A stretch of DNA of 6,026 nucleotides. It comes from Bacillota bacterium. Lineage in GTDB: Bacteria; Bacillota; Clostridia; Acetivibrionales; DSM-1351. Numbering within the stretch: the stretch's first letter is position 1; every line of letters starts with the position of its first letter. The translations under genes and the position numbers were made by a program. The stretch covers positions 1-6,026 of the forward strand of contig JAEWAX010000012.1 in NCBI GenBank assembly GCA_023391425.1, given 5' to 3'. The notes beneath the pieces were generated by a model. That model was not told where the DNA came from. It ran no database searches and saw only the letters and a list, made by a program, of their open reading frames with translations. Below, in pieces: positions 1 through 5,261 of the stretch.

Positions 1-98
1 TTTATATAACTATCAAAATTTGGGGACTTTTCAATCAATTTTAAAGCATTTTATCAAATAATTGATGTCATAATTTTTATTAATATGAGGTAAAATTA

Positions 99-145
99 AA
101 GAACTGGTTATTGCATCTGATTCTAAGATACAACAGCCAGTTCTT
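99..145 (-). terminator. Probable intrinsic terminator of the LamG-protein gene
   Basis: The arms AAGAACTGG (99-107) and CCAGTTCTT (137-145) are perfectly complementary. Inside them, read on the minus strand, TTGTATCT pairs with AGATGCAA around a 7-base loop, so nearly 20 positions can pair with one C·A mismatch and two G·U pairs. On the minus strand the hairpin is followed by the T-rich stretch TAATTTTA. It lies about 90 bases past the stop codon of the gene ending at 234. Read on the plus strand it would have more mismatches and a poorer T tract, which favours the minus strand. Confidence 0.6.
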
Positions 146-233
146 GTGTTTCATATCGCCTCTATATCTAAAAGGATACTAAAATGTTTTCTTTTCAAAG
201 TCTCTTATTGATACAATTGATATTATAACTCAT

Positions 234-2054
234 TTACTTGACCACAACATCAACCTTTTGCGAATACCTTCCATATGCCACTGTAATAACAGCTTTTCCT
301 TTTCCCGTAGCAGTGAGTTTTCCAGTGTTCGAAATGGTTACTACCTTTGCATTATTTGATTTGTATGTAGCTTTAGTTGTTACATCTAACCTCTTAAGTT
401 CATCCTTACCATTAGTTAAAGTAGTACTTGGTAATATGAAAAGATGTGTAAGCAAATTAGTTTTTAGCTGTACATTTTGCTTATTCTTCAACGAAGTCAG
501 TACTACCTTTTTATCTGTACTAACAATCTCCAGCCCATCTTTCATGTTATATAATGTTTTTACCTGAGTTGGTGTAAGAGCATAGTTGTAAATTCTGAAC
601 TCATCCATAATTCCCTTAAAGTAAATACTATCAGTTGTACCACCTATCCATAATGGGCCACTTGAATTGGATATATCGCCATCAAACTCTTCAGTTTTAA
701 CAAGTTTACCGTTTATATATAGTTTAACAGTATTAGAGTCTTTATTTTCAGTTTCATCATCTGGTGCTTTTCCATTATATGTTGCAGTATAATAAAACCA
801 TCTGCCATCAGCTATATCATTACTCTCATCTGTATCAAATTCATTCATATTTCCGTCATTATCAAAATTAAATACAGACAGACGCTGCCCTGTACTGTCA
901 ATCCAGTCTACCAAATTATATGAAGTGTGTTTTTTATTATGGCTTTCACCATACTTTGCAAATATTGGTTGATTTTCCTTGCTTTTTTCCTTGTAAATCC
1001 ATGCTCCAAAGGTAAAACCTCTGTCAAGGTCTAGGGAGTCACTATCCTTTACCTCAATATAGCTAGCGCCATTGAACTTAACACCTTTTCCAGCAATAGC
1101 ATCCACAAATTTAAAGTTATTTGCCTTAATTGCAACACCATCATTCTTAAAACCAGATAAATCCTTAAGGTTGTTTTCAAACTTATAGTATGCAACTAGT
1201 TTATTTGGGTTACTGATTAAATCCTTGCCAGGTGCTTTTGTAGCTACACCATCGTATAGGTCTTCAACATCACTATAGGAAAGGGCCGTATTGTAAATTC
1301 TCATATCATCCAATACACCCTTAAAATAATTATCTGTTGTCATAAAATTGCCAAATCCAATATATAAAGGTTGAGCTGAGTTTATAAGTGAAATACTCTT
1401 CAGTTCACTCTTAACCATCTCTTTATCCTCATATATCTTCATTGTATCCCCATCATAGGTTACGGTTATCAGTGTCCACTTCTGAATATCTACTTGTTTT
1501 TCAGCATTTACTTCATCAGCACCAGCTTCATCACAAAAAGTAATTCCAGGTGTCATCTCATACCATTCATATACACCATATGGGAAATCACCATATTCCT
1601 CGTGATTTTTCATTATGTATGGTACTCCGCCATCCATGTTATCTTTTTTTCTCATGTCGTCTTTGTAAACCCAGAACGAAAAAGTAAAAGCATCTTTAAG
1701 GTCAAGTGAAGCGCTGTCCTTTACTTTAATATAACTCTTGCCATCAAGCTTAACTCCCTTACCTGATACGGAATTCACAAACGTTATACCTGTTTTTCCG
1801 CCTACAGCTTCTCCATCATTTTTATACTGAGATGAATCCTTCAAATCACCATCGAACTTCCAATGTGCAACAAGACCTTTATATCCACCTAAGTCTGAAA
1901 TATTATCTGTTGTTACATCTTTTACAGTTTCTTCTTCTGTTATTTCCTCTTCCACAACTTCATCCTCTGCAAAAATCATTGTTGTAGAAAATATACAAGT
2001 AAACAGTAATGCCATAGACACAAACATAGCTAACCATTTTTTATTCTTTAGCAT
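234..2054 (-). CDS. Secreted protein with two LamG-like domains and a C-terminal bacterial Ig-like (Big_2) domain
   Basis: This 606-residue protein starts at an ATG preceded by AAGGAGG with 8 bases of spacing. Residues 1-29 form a signal peptide: a lysine-rich start, a hydrophobic core and a probable cut after IFA, followed by an acidic linker (30-48). Residues about 60-268 and 285-504 are two LamG/concanavalin-like jelly-roll domains. Each opens with a LVA(H/Y)(W/Y)KF strand, continues with GKGVK and a SYI-VKDS-SLDL segment, then FTF-WVYK or FTFGAWIYK, and ends with FKG-(L/M)D(D/E)-RIYN-AL. Residues about 510-606 resemble a Big_2 domain, with SNNAKVVTISNTGKLTATGKG and a VAYG strand. Such domains bind carbohydrate or other surface ligands. 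No catalytic domain, dockerin, S-layer repeat, LPXTG signal or membrane anchor is visible, so it is probably released or held by binding alone. Its substrate is unknown. It appears to be transcribed alone, downstream of an AraC regulator gene on the same strand. Confidence 0.88.
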   Translation of the reverse strand: MLKNKKWLAMFVSMALLFTCIFSTTMIFAEDEVVEEEITEEETVKDVTTDNISDLGGYKGLVAHWKFDGDLKDSSQYKNDGEAVGGKTGITFVNSVSGKGVKLDGKSYIKVKDSASLDLKDAFTFSFWVYKDDMRKKDNMDGGVPYIMKNHEEYGDFPYGVYEWYEMTPGITFCDEAGADEVNAEKQVDIQKWTLITVTYDGDTMKIYEDKEMVKSELKSISLINSAQPLYIGFGNFMTTDNYFKGVLDDMRIYNTALSYSDVEDLYDGVATKAPGKDLISNPNKLVAYYKFENNLKDLSGFKNDGVAIKANNFKFVDAIAGKGVKFNGASYIEVKDSDSLDLDRGFTFGAWIYKEKSKENQPIFAKYGESHNKKHTSYNLVDWIDSTGQRLSVFNFDNDGNMNEFDTDESNDIADGRWFYYTATYNGKAPDDETENKDSNTVKLYINGKLVKTEEFDGDISNSSGPLWIGGTTDSIYFKGIMDEFRIYNYALTPTQVKTLYNMKDGLEIVSTDKKVVLTSLKNKQNVQLKTNLLTHLFILPSTTLTNGKDELKRLDVTTKATYKSNNAKVVTISNTGKLTATGKGKAVITVAYGRYSQKVDVVVK

Positions 2055-2062
2055 ACAAAAGG

Positions 2063-2069
2063 CCTCCTT
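2063..2069 (-). promoter_or_regulatory. Ribosome-binding site of the LamG-protein gene
   Basis: AAGGAGG on the minus strand lies 8 bases before the ATG at 2054. This near-perfect site fixes the start and suggests efficient translation. Confidence 0.85.
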
Positions 2070-2085
2070 GGATTAAATAATAGAT

Positions 2086-2115
2086 AGTATATTTCTATAT
2101 GCAACACATTATCAA
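2086..2115 (-). promoter_or_regulatory. Candidate sigma-A promoter of the LamG-protein gene
   Basis: On the minus strand TTGATA (2110-2115) and TATACT (2086-2091) are separated by 18 bases. Each differs from consensus at one position. Transcription would start near 2080 and leave a leader of roughly 25 bases containing the ribosome-binding site. The region is AT-rich, so chance matches are common; a TATAAT further upstream lacks a good -35 partner. Confidence 0.5.
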
Positions 2116-2202
2116 ACTATAAAATATTTATTGATAAGTATTATAACGATATAGTGTTGTATATATTTTTAGACTATCACATTATTACCAATTAAACTTT
2201 CG

Positions 2203-2256
2203 CAATATTGCTGTTAATATTGATTTTATTGCTATTTTATAACAATAGTATAAAAT
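2203..2256. repeat. Two AT-rich inverted repeats between the AraC and LamG genes
   Basis: CAATATT (2203-2209) and AATATTG (2216-2222) form a perfect 7-base dyad with a 6-base centre. Next to it ATTTTATA (2234-2241) and TATAAAAT (2249-2256) form an 8-base dyad with a 7-base centre. They lie 56-80 bases past the stop codon of the AraC gene and upstream of the LamG promoter. They could be protein-binding sites or a weak end-of-transcript structure; neither is followed by a clear T run. Such dyads also arise by chance in DNA this AT-rich. Confidence 0.25.
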
Positions 2257-2311
2257 TGTTGATTTGCGGATTTATAATTTACGAATTTTTACGGGTTTAC
2301 AAATTAAGAAT

Positions 2312-3193
2312 TTAGAGTTTCCTATATTGTGAAGGTAGTAGTCCAACCCTTTTTTTGAAAACAGAAGAAAAGTGTCCTAGATTATTAAACCCGCACATAA
2401 AGCATATATCAGTTATTGAATATTTTTTTAGTTTTAAAAATTCTTTAGACTTTTCTATTTTCACATCTAGTAAGTAGTCGTAAGGTGTCTTACCCGTTAT
2501 TGATTTAAAGGTTCGAATAAAGTGAAATCGACTCAGATTAGCAATACGCGCTACGTCCTCAAGAGAAAAGTCATTATTGTACTCTTCTCTTAAATAACTT
2601 ATTGCCCTATTTATATTTTCTCTTTCACAATAGTTTTTTTCTAATACTAGCTTGGGAATATTACTATTAATCTGACGTAGTATATCTGCTGCTAAAATAT
2701 TAACTATATTTTGCTGTATGAAGTCACTCCCCGTTTGTATATTCCTAGTCTCCTTCATAAACATATCAAGCAACCCATATATCTCATTTTCTATCATAAA
2801 ACTTTTATTTTCAAATGTAACATTAGTTTTTTTACATAAGGACTGAGAAATATCATTAAAGGTATCTTTATCAATTTGAAATCCAAGTAATTTACAGCCT
2901 TCAATCTCTTTGATCGGACCATGAGACTGCTCTGAATTAAGTGGGAATAATTTGTTCTTCTCAAAATTGGTTAATCTCTTTTCTACTGCTGTATTAGGCA
3001 TATCAGATAATGGTATGAGAAACTCATAGCTTTCATGTGTATGGCTTCCTTTAGGCATACTTATATTACCTTTGGATGCTAATATAATCATTGTCTGACA
3101 TATAAATGCATCAACCTTGGGTTCCCCAACAAACTCATCAATTTGAAACGGGTATGGGCCATCACCAAGTAGTTTTTTTGTTCTCTCATCCAT
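2312..3193 (-). CDS. AraC-family transcriptional regulator
   Basis: This 293-residue protein has the usual size and order of the AraC/XylS family. The N-terminal part (about residues 25-125) resembles a cupin-like effector domain, with a HTHESYEF segment near 51-58 like the histidine-containing strand of AraC_binding domains. The C-terminal part (about 191-293) is the DNA-binding domain with two helix-turn-helix units: FSLEDVARIANLSRFHFIRTF (first, about 209-229) and YSITDICFMCGFNNLGHFSSVF (second, about 258-279), ending in the family signature P-S-Q-Y-R. I chose the ATG at 3193 because GAGGA lies 5 bases before it. An in-frame GTG at 3214 would add 7 residues but has no good ribosome-binding site. 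The gene sits upstream of the secreted LamG-protein gene on the same strand, which is a possible target. Its ligand cannot be read from the sequence. A direct repeat in its own promoter suggests autoregulation. Confidence 0.9.
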   Translation of the reverse strand: MDERTKKLLGDGPYPFQIDEFVGEPKVDAFICQTMIILASKGNISMPKGSHTHESYEFLIPLSDMPNTAVEKRLTNFEKNKLFPLNSEQSHGPIKEIEGCKLLGFQIDKDTFNDISQSLCKKTNVTFENKSFMIENEIYGLLDMFMKETRNIQTGSDFIQQNIVNILAADILRQINSNIPKLVLEKNYCERENINRAISYLREEYNNDFSLEDVARIANLSRFHFIRTFKSITGKTPYDYLLDVKIEKSKEFLKLKKYSITDICFMCGFNNLGHFSSVFKKRVGLLPSQYRKL

Positions 3194-3248
3194 AAGATTC
3201 CTCACAAATTTCACGAACTAGAAACTCAAAACAGATGTGTTTATTTAA

Positions 3249-3257
3249 ATTATACCA
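3249..3257 (-). promoter_or_regulatory. Extended -10 promoter of the AraC gene
   Basis: Read on the minus strand, TGGTATAAT is a perfect -10 hexamer with the upstream TG of an extended -10 element. The region 17 bases further upstream lacks a recognisable TTGACA. A strong -10 with a poor -35 is typical of promoters that depend on an activator. Transcription would start near 3242. Confidence 0.6.
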
Positions 3258-3276
3258 CATAGTAACAAGCCACAAA

Positions 3277-3304
3277 GGTAGAAAAAGTTGTTATTTTGGT
3301 AGAA
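3277..3304. repeat. Direct repeat GGTAGAA spaced 21 bp, candidate AraC-type operator
   Basis: GGTAGAA occurs at 3277-3283 and again at 3298-3304, exactly 21 bp apart, or two helical turns. Relative to the inferred start near 3242 the copies fall at about -35 to -41 and -56 to -62. AraC-family proteins commonly bind two direct half-sites about 21 bp apart, with the proximal one overlapping the -35 region. The match is short, so binding by the adjacent regulator is inference. Confidence 0.4.
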
Positions 3305-3317
3305 CTAAAACCTGTTT

Positions 3318-3332
3318 CAATTATAATAATTG
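3318..3332. repeat. 15-bp palindrome downstream of the acetyltransferase gene
   Basis: CAATTATAATAATTG is a perfect palindrome with 7-base arms and a single central base, about 12 bases beyond the acetyltransferase stop codon. It has no following T run on the minus strand, so it is a poor terminator. It could be a binding site upstream of the AraC promoter, or chance. Confidence 0.25.
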
Positions 3333-3344
3333 TTTATACTAACA

Positions 3345-3785
3345 TTATAGCCACTGAATAAAGGCTGTTTTATCATTTCTGTTATACCCTGCTCTCTCAT
3401 AAAATTTCAGAGTTGTCTCCTTTTTTGATCCAGTCAGAAGCATTATTTTATAGCAATTTTGTTGCTTAGCAATTTCTTTTGCATAATTTAATATATCAGT
3501 TGCAAATCCATTGTTTCTATAATCCTTGTCTGTAATAACATTTTCGATTAGTGCATATGGTCGCTGTCTATGTGTAAGATTTTGTATAATAACTAGAACA
3601 CATGATGATACTACTACATCATTAATACATCCAACAATAATATGGTGATTTTTATCTGATAATATGTTATCCCATACTTCTCTAATTTCATTATTAATTA
3701 CCGGTAAAGGATTATCGTGTAATTGTGTATATAGTTGTAGTAAACTGTTCAAATCATTTTTATTAATTTCTCCAATAACCATCAC
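3345..3785 (-). CDS. GNAT-family N-acetyltransferase
   Basis: The 146-residue product is the usual size of a single-domain Gcn5-related acetyltransferase, which moves an acetyl group from acetyl-CoA to an amine. Motif A is clear at residues about 80-96: a beta strand ENVITDKDYRNNGFAT with the acetyl-CoA pyrophosphate-binding pattern R-x-x-G-x-A (R90, G93, A95). The C-terminal motif B follows as TLKFYERAGY (about 125-134), with the conserved tyrosine. The substrate cannot be predicted. The frame opens with GTG (3785) followed at once by ATG (3782). AGGGAG lies 9 bases before the GTG and 12 before the ATG, so the GTG is slightly favoured. Two tiny ORFs precede it on the same strand with a 35-base gap, and all three may be read from the promoter at 4137-4166. 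Confidence 0.88.
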   Translation of the reverse strand: MMVIGEINKNDLNSLLQLYTQLHDNPLPVINNEIREVWDNILSDKNHHIIVGCINDVVVSSCVLVIIQNLTHRQRPYALIENVITDKDYRNNGFATDILNYAKEIAKQQNCYKIMLLTGSKKETTLKFYERAGYNRNDKTAFIQWL

Positions 3786-3820
3786 TAAAAATCACTCCCT
3801 ATATTAAATTTGCTATATGT

Positions 3821-3895
3821 TTAAGTGATGCTAACATTATCTAATAAATCATTACTTTTTCCATAAATTGCATTAATTACATTTAATTCTCTCAT
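3821..3895 (-). CDS. Very small ORF of unknown function, overlapping the preceding ORF
   Basis: This 24-codon frame begins MRELNVINAIYGKS and ends before the acetyltransferase gene. Its ATG overlaps the stop codon of the upstream small ORF as ATGA, the arrangement typical of translational coupling. No strong ribosome-binding site of its own is visible. It could equally be the tail of a single older gene broken by a frameshift at this junction. I do not recognise it. Confidence 0.3.
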   Translation of the reverse strand: MRELNVINAIYGKSNDLLDNVSIT

Positions 3896-4062
3896 GAAAG
3901 ATCCATTTCATTAGTCCATTCTAGATTAAACTGCTTTTTAATAAGTTCTTTGCAATATTCTATAACTCGTATATTATCAGTATTAGCAATCATTGAAGTA
4001 ACAAGATTAAGTTTAATTATTTCTGCTTTAGTAATAGGTTTTTCAATTTCTTCGTAAAACAT
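3892..4062 (-). CDS. Small hypothetical protein of 56 residues
   Basis: The product starts MFYEEIEKPITKAEI and ends in NLEWTNEMDLS. It is soluble, charged and probably helical, with no signal peptide or membrane segment. I do not recognise a family. An in-frame stop lies shortly upstream, so the ATG at 4062 is the only ATG start giving the full frame. The nearest purine-rich tract, GGGGCGAAG, is rather distant, so initiation looks weak. In favour of a real gene are a promoter about 75 bases upstream and a downstream acetyltransferase on the same strand. It may be a relic truncated when the neighbouring intron fragment rearranged. Confidence 0.45.
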   Translation of the reverse strand: MFYEEIEKPITKAEIIKLNLVTSMIANTDNIRVIEYCKELIKKQFNLEWTNEMDLS

Positions 4063-4136
4063 AATAAATCTTCGCCCCAGTCATTTAATCGTATTATTAC
4101 AAATATATTAATTCATATGTCTACTATATTATCATA

Positions 4137-4166
4137 ATTATACAATATATACCAATAAATGTTCAA
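4137..4166 (-). promoter_or_regulatory. Candidate sigma-A promoter for the small ORFs and the acetyltransferase
   Basis: On the minus strand TTGAAC (4161-4166) and a perfect TATAAT (4137-4142) are 18 bases apart. Transcription would start near 4130, giving a leader of about 68 bases before the ATG at 4062. The promoter begins only a few bases after the broken end of the intron relic. Confidence 0.6.
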
Positions 4167-4171
4167 AACGG

Positions 4172-4410
4172 TTAGATTCTAACGGGATTTGGGGTATAGC
4201 TCCCCTCCAATATTGCTTTACGAAGCTGTTCACCATGTTCTTTCAGATATTCTTGAAGTCGTACATATTTCCGTCGTTTTGTTTCCTATCTGATGTCAAA
4301 GAAACACTCTGCGCTTTCTCTTTACCTTCAAGTTCCACCTTATTCTCCAGAGAACAGCCTTCTAATCTGTGAAGTTGTCTGCTTTCAACATGTTTCCTCT
4401 TGTCCTTCAA
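4172..4410 (-). pseudogene. ltrA: Group II intron reverse transcriptase/maturase, N-terminal remnant with frameshift
   Basis: A TTG start at 4410 is preceded by AGGAGG (4421-4426). The frame reads MKDKRKHVESRQLHRLEG and goes on to about residue 42 (LTSDR) before drifting to a stop at 4243. The reading then continues in another frame from about 4285, with KRRKYVRLQEYLKEHG followed by EQLRKAILEGSYTPNPVR. The last part matches the conserved ILEG-Y-P-PVRR-E stretch in the first part of group II reverse transcriptases. The RT0 region normally found between these two parts seems to be absent, so the frameshift may mark an internal deletion. After PNPVR the sequence breaks into ATC-TAA. Intact proteins of this family have about 400-600 residues; here fewer than 80 codons survive, without the catalytic YADD, maturase or endonuclease parts. 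The gene is dead. Confidence 0.75.
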
Positions 4411-4420
4411 TTCTCCAAAA

Positions 4421-4426
4421 CCTCCT
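4421..4426 (-). promoter_or_regulatory. Ribosome-binding site of the relic reverse transcriptase
   Basis: AGGAGG on the minus strand lies 10 bases before the TTG at 4410. It decides that TTG codon as the original start, since no ATG in that frame is suitably placed. Confidence 0.6.
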
Positions 4427-4712
4427 ATTGTTCAGTCCTTCCCTCGCCATTCATGAACTGACTTGGTACTATGACCTCTACTGACTTCTCATGATAAATC
4501 TTGTTTCAACCATGATTCAAAATTCATTTCCTCACGTCCATGAGACCTCCCCAGATAAGAACGCTTTCCTTCATTCCATATATCTGCTGCATTTACATCG
4601 CCTGCTTTTGATAGTTTTGGGTTTCGTTTTGTTAATGTAAAGTAGAACAGGGTGGATTTTAACTTTTCAATTGAGTATAATCATAATTTTTTTGGTTTTT
4701 AAAATTTTGTTA

Positions 4713-4744
4713 TTGCTTTGTTATTGTTTCTGTGTTAATATATT
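4713..4744 (+). promoter_or_regulatory. Weak candidate promoter of tRNA-Leu
   Basis: TTGCTT (4713-4718) followed after 17 bases by TAATAT (4736-4741) is one possibility. An overlapping TATATT (4739-4744) is a better -10 but lacks a good -35. Either would start transcription about 15-20 bases before the mature tRNA. The AT-rich context makes the exact site uncertain. Confidence 0.35.
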
Positions 4745-4766
4745 TAAGCAGCAAGTACTTATACAT

Positions 4767-4853
4767 GCCGAAGTGGTGAAATTGGCAGACGCACTGGACT
4801 CAAAATCCAGCGGGGTTAAACCCGTGCCGGTTCAAGTCCGGCCTCCGGCACCA
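4767..4853 (+). tRNA. tRNA-Leu (anticodon CAA)
   Basis: The 87-base gene folds as a class II tRNA with a long variable arm. The anticodon stem CTGGA/TCCAG (4794-4798, 4806-4810) encloses the loop CTCAAAA, giving anticodon CAA (4801-4803), which reads UUG. The variable arm pairs CGGG with CCCG. The T arm is GCCGG-TTCAAGT-CCGGC. The acceptor arms are GCCGAAG and CTCCGGC, followed by discriminator A and an encoded CCA. All acceptor pairs form except position 5-68, which is A·C (4771 and 4845). The D-loop has the usual GG of leucine tRNAs. Confidence 0.96.
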
Positions 4854-4886
4854 AGACTCTTGAGGATTTCCTTAAGAGTCTTTTTT
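4853..4886 (+). terminator. Intrinsic terminator of tRNA-Leu
   Basis: AAGACTCTT (4853-4861) pairs perfectly with AAGAGTCTT (4874-4882). The stem extends inward through a G·U pair and AGG/CCT to a 4-base loop, giving about 13 pairs, and six T bases follow from 4881. The hairpin begins on the last base of the tRNA CCA end, so the gene is a single-tRNA transcript with essentially no spacer. Confidence 0.9.
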
Positions 4887-4888
4887 AT

Positions 4889-5000
4889 ATGCGTCCAGAA
4901 TGGGCACTTTCTCGTCGGTGAAAGTCCAATATGGGGGTTGATAGTGCCAACCGTTAGCCAAGAGCAAGGGTGTCCTCGGTGACGAAGAATCTGAAGTATG
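4889..5000 (+). mobile_element. Group II intron 5' fragment (domain I RNA remnant)
   Basis: Starting near ATGCGTCC (close to the GUGYG 5' consensus of group II introns), the sequence carries tracts familiar from domain I of bacterial group II introns: GGTGAAAGTCC (4917-4927), GGGTTGATAGTGCCAACCG, TTAGCCAAGAGCAAGGGTG and, at the end, GAATCTGAAG (4987-4996). Similarity fades near 4996-5005, where the intact element would continue. No protein or catalytic domain V remains. The fragment starts a few bases after the T tract of the tRNA terminator and is oriented opposite to the fragment at 4171-4632. Frames over this stretch on either strand are not genes. Confidence 0.72.
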
Positions 5001-5147
5001 GAATTTAAATAATACACTTCGCTTATATCTTTATATGTTAAAATTAATTTCACTTATTATTAATGTGAATTAGCACTATATATTACTCTATTACTCTTTA
5101 TGCTTAAAAAACGTCTGAATTTTAGTCGACATAAATATACATTAAGT

Positions 5148-5177
5148 TTGACATTCTTACAGTATGTTTGATACAAT
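5148..5177 (+). promoter_or_regulatory. Sigma-A promoter of the MATE transporter gene
   Basis: A perfect TTGACA (5148-5153) and TACAAT (5172-5177, one mismatch) are separated by 18 bases. Transcription would start near 5184, leaving a leader of about 78 bases that contains a two-part hairpin. Confidence 0.75.
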
Positions 5178-5196
5178 CAATTGTTCAGAAATACAT

Positions 5197-5239
5197 AGCT
5201 TAATAATTTTCTAGTAAATTATAGAAATCCTATTAAGCT
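5197..5239 (+). promoter_or_regulatory. Two-part hairpin in the MATE leader
   Basis: The outer arms AGCTTAATA (5197-5205) and TATTAAGCT (5231-5239) are perfect complements of 9 bases. Inside them TTTCTA (5208-5213) pairs with TAGAAA (5222-5227) around an 8-base loop, separated by short unpaired bases. It lies between promoter and ribosome-binding site. No T run follows, so it is not a plain terminator. It could be an operator, a stabilising 5' structure or part of a regulatory leader; I recognise no riboswitch class. Confidence 0.45.
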
Positions 5240-5251
5240 GTTATCTACTTT

Positions 5252-5257
5252 AGGAGG
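5252..5257 (+). promoter_or_regulatory. Ribosome-binding site of the MATE gene
   Basis: AGGAGG followed by GTAA lies 4 bases before the ATG at 5262. The spacing is slightly short, but the match is perfect and fixes the start. Confidence 0.85.
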
Positions 5258-5261
5258 GTAA

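Larger units (their letters stand above)
4171..4632 (-). mobile_element. Degenerate group II intron fragment (internal part with start of the reverse transcriptase)
   Basis: Read on the minus strand, this stretch carries tracts I recognise from the RNA of bacterial group II introns ahead of the reverse-transcriptase gene: GGAAAGCGTTCTTATCTGGG (near 4547-4569), GAAGTCAGTAGAGGTCATAG (near 4468-4488) and GGAAGGACTGAACAAT just before the coding start. Then comes the beginning of the intron-encoded protein. The fragment stops abruptly within the reverse transcriptase near 4172-4180. The 5' limit near 4620-4635 is estimated from where similarity to memory fades. The 5' end, most of the protein and the catalytic domains V and VI are missing here, so it cannot splice or move. 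Plus-strand frames in this stretch are not genes. Confidence 0.78.

Noticed and set aside
238..567. Plus-strand open frame of 109 codons
   Set aside because: It lies antisense to the well-supported LamG/Big_2 coding sequence, lacks a ribosome-binding site and has no recognisable protein features.
1494..1709. Plus-strand open frame of 71 codons
   Set aside because: It is the opposite strand of the first LamG domain and has no independent support.
2262..2300. Loose series of CGGATTTA-like words after the AraC gene
   Set aside because: The words are spaced irregularly (15 and 10 bases) and differ from one another, so they look like AT-rich chance similarity rather than a repeat array.
4293..4484. 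Plus-strand open frame of 63 codons
   Set aside because: It is antisense to the group II intron relic, whose reverse-transcriptase start reads on the minus strand.
4411..4760. Possible CRISPR array or regulatory RNA in the long non-coding stretch
   Set aside because: No regularly spaced repeats are present; the stretch is explained by group II intron RNA and the tRNA promoter region.
4671..4982. Plus-strand open frame of 103 codons
   Set aside because: It runs straight through the tRNA-Leu gene, its terminator and intron RNA, so it is not a protein gene.
4832..5053. Minus-strand open frame of 73 codons
   Set aside because: It is antisense to the 3' half of the tRNA, its terminator and the intron 5' fragment.
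5045..5075. TTCAC and GTGAA dyad upstream of the MATE promoter
   Set aside because: The arms are only 5 bases with imperfect extension, in AT-rich DNA and well upstream of the promoter.
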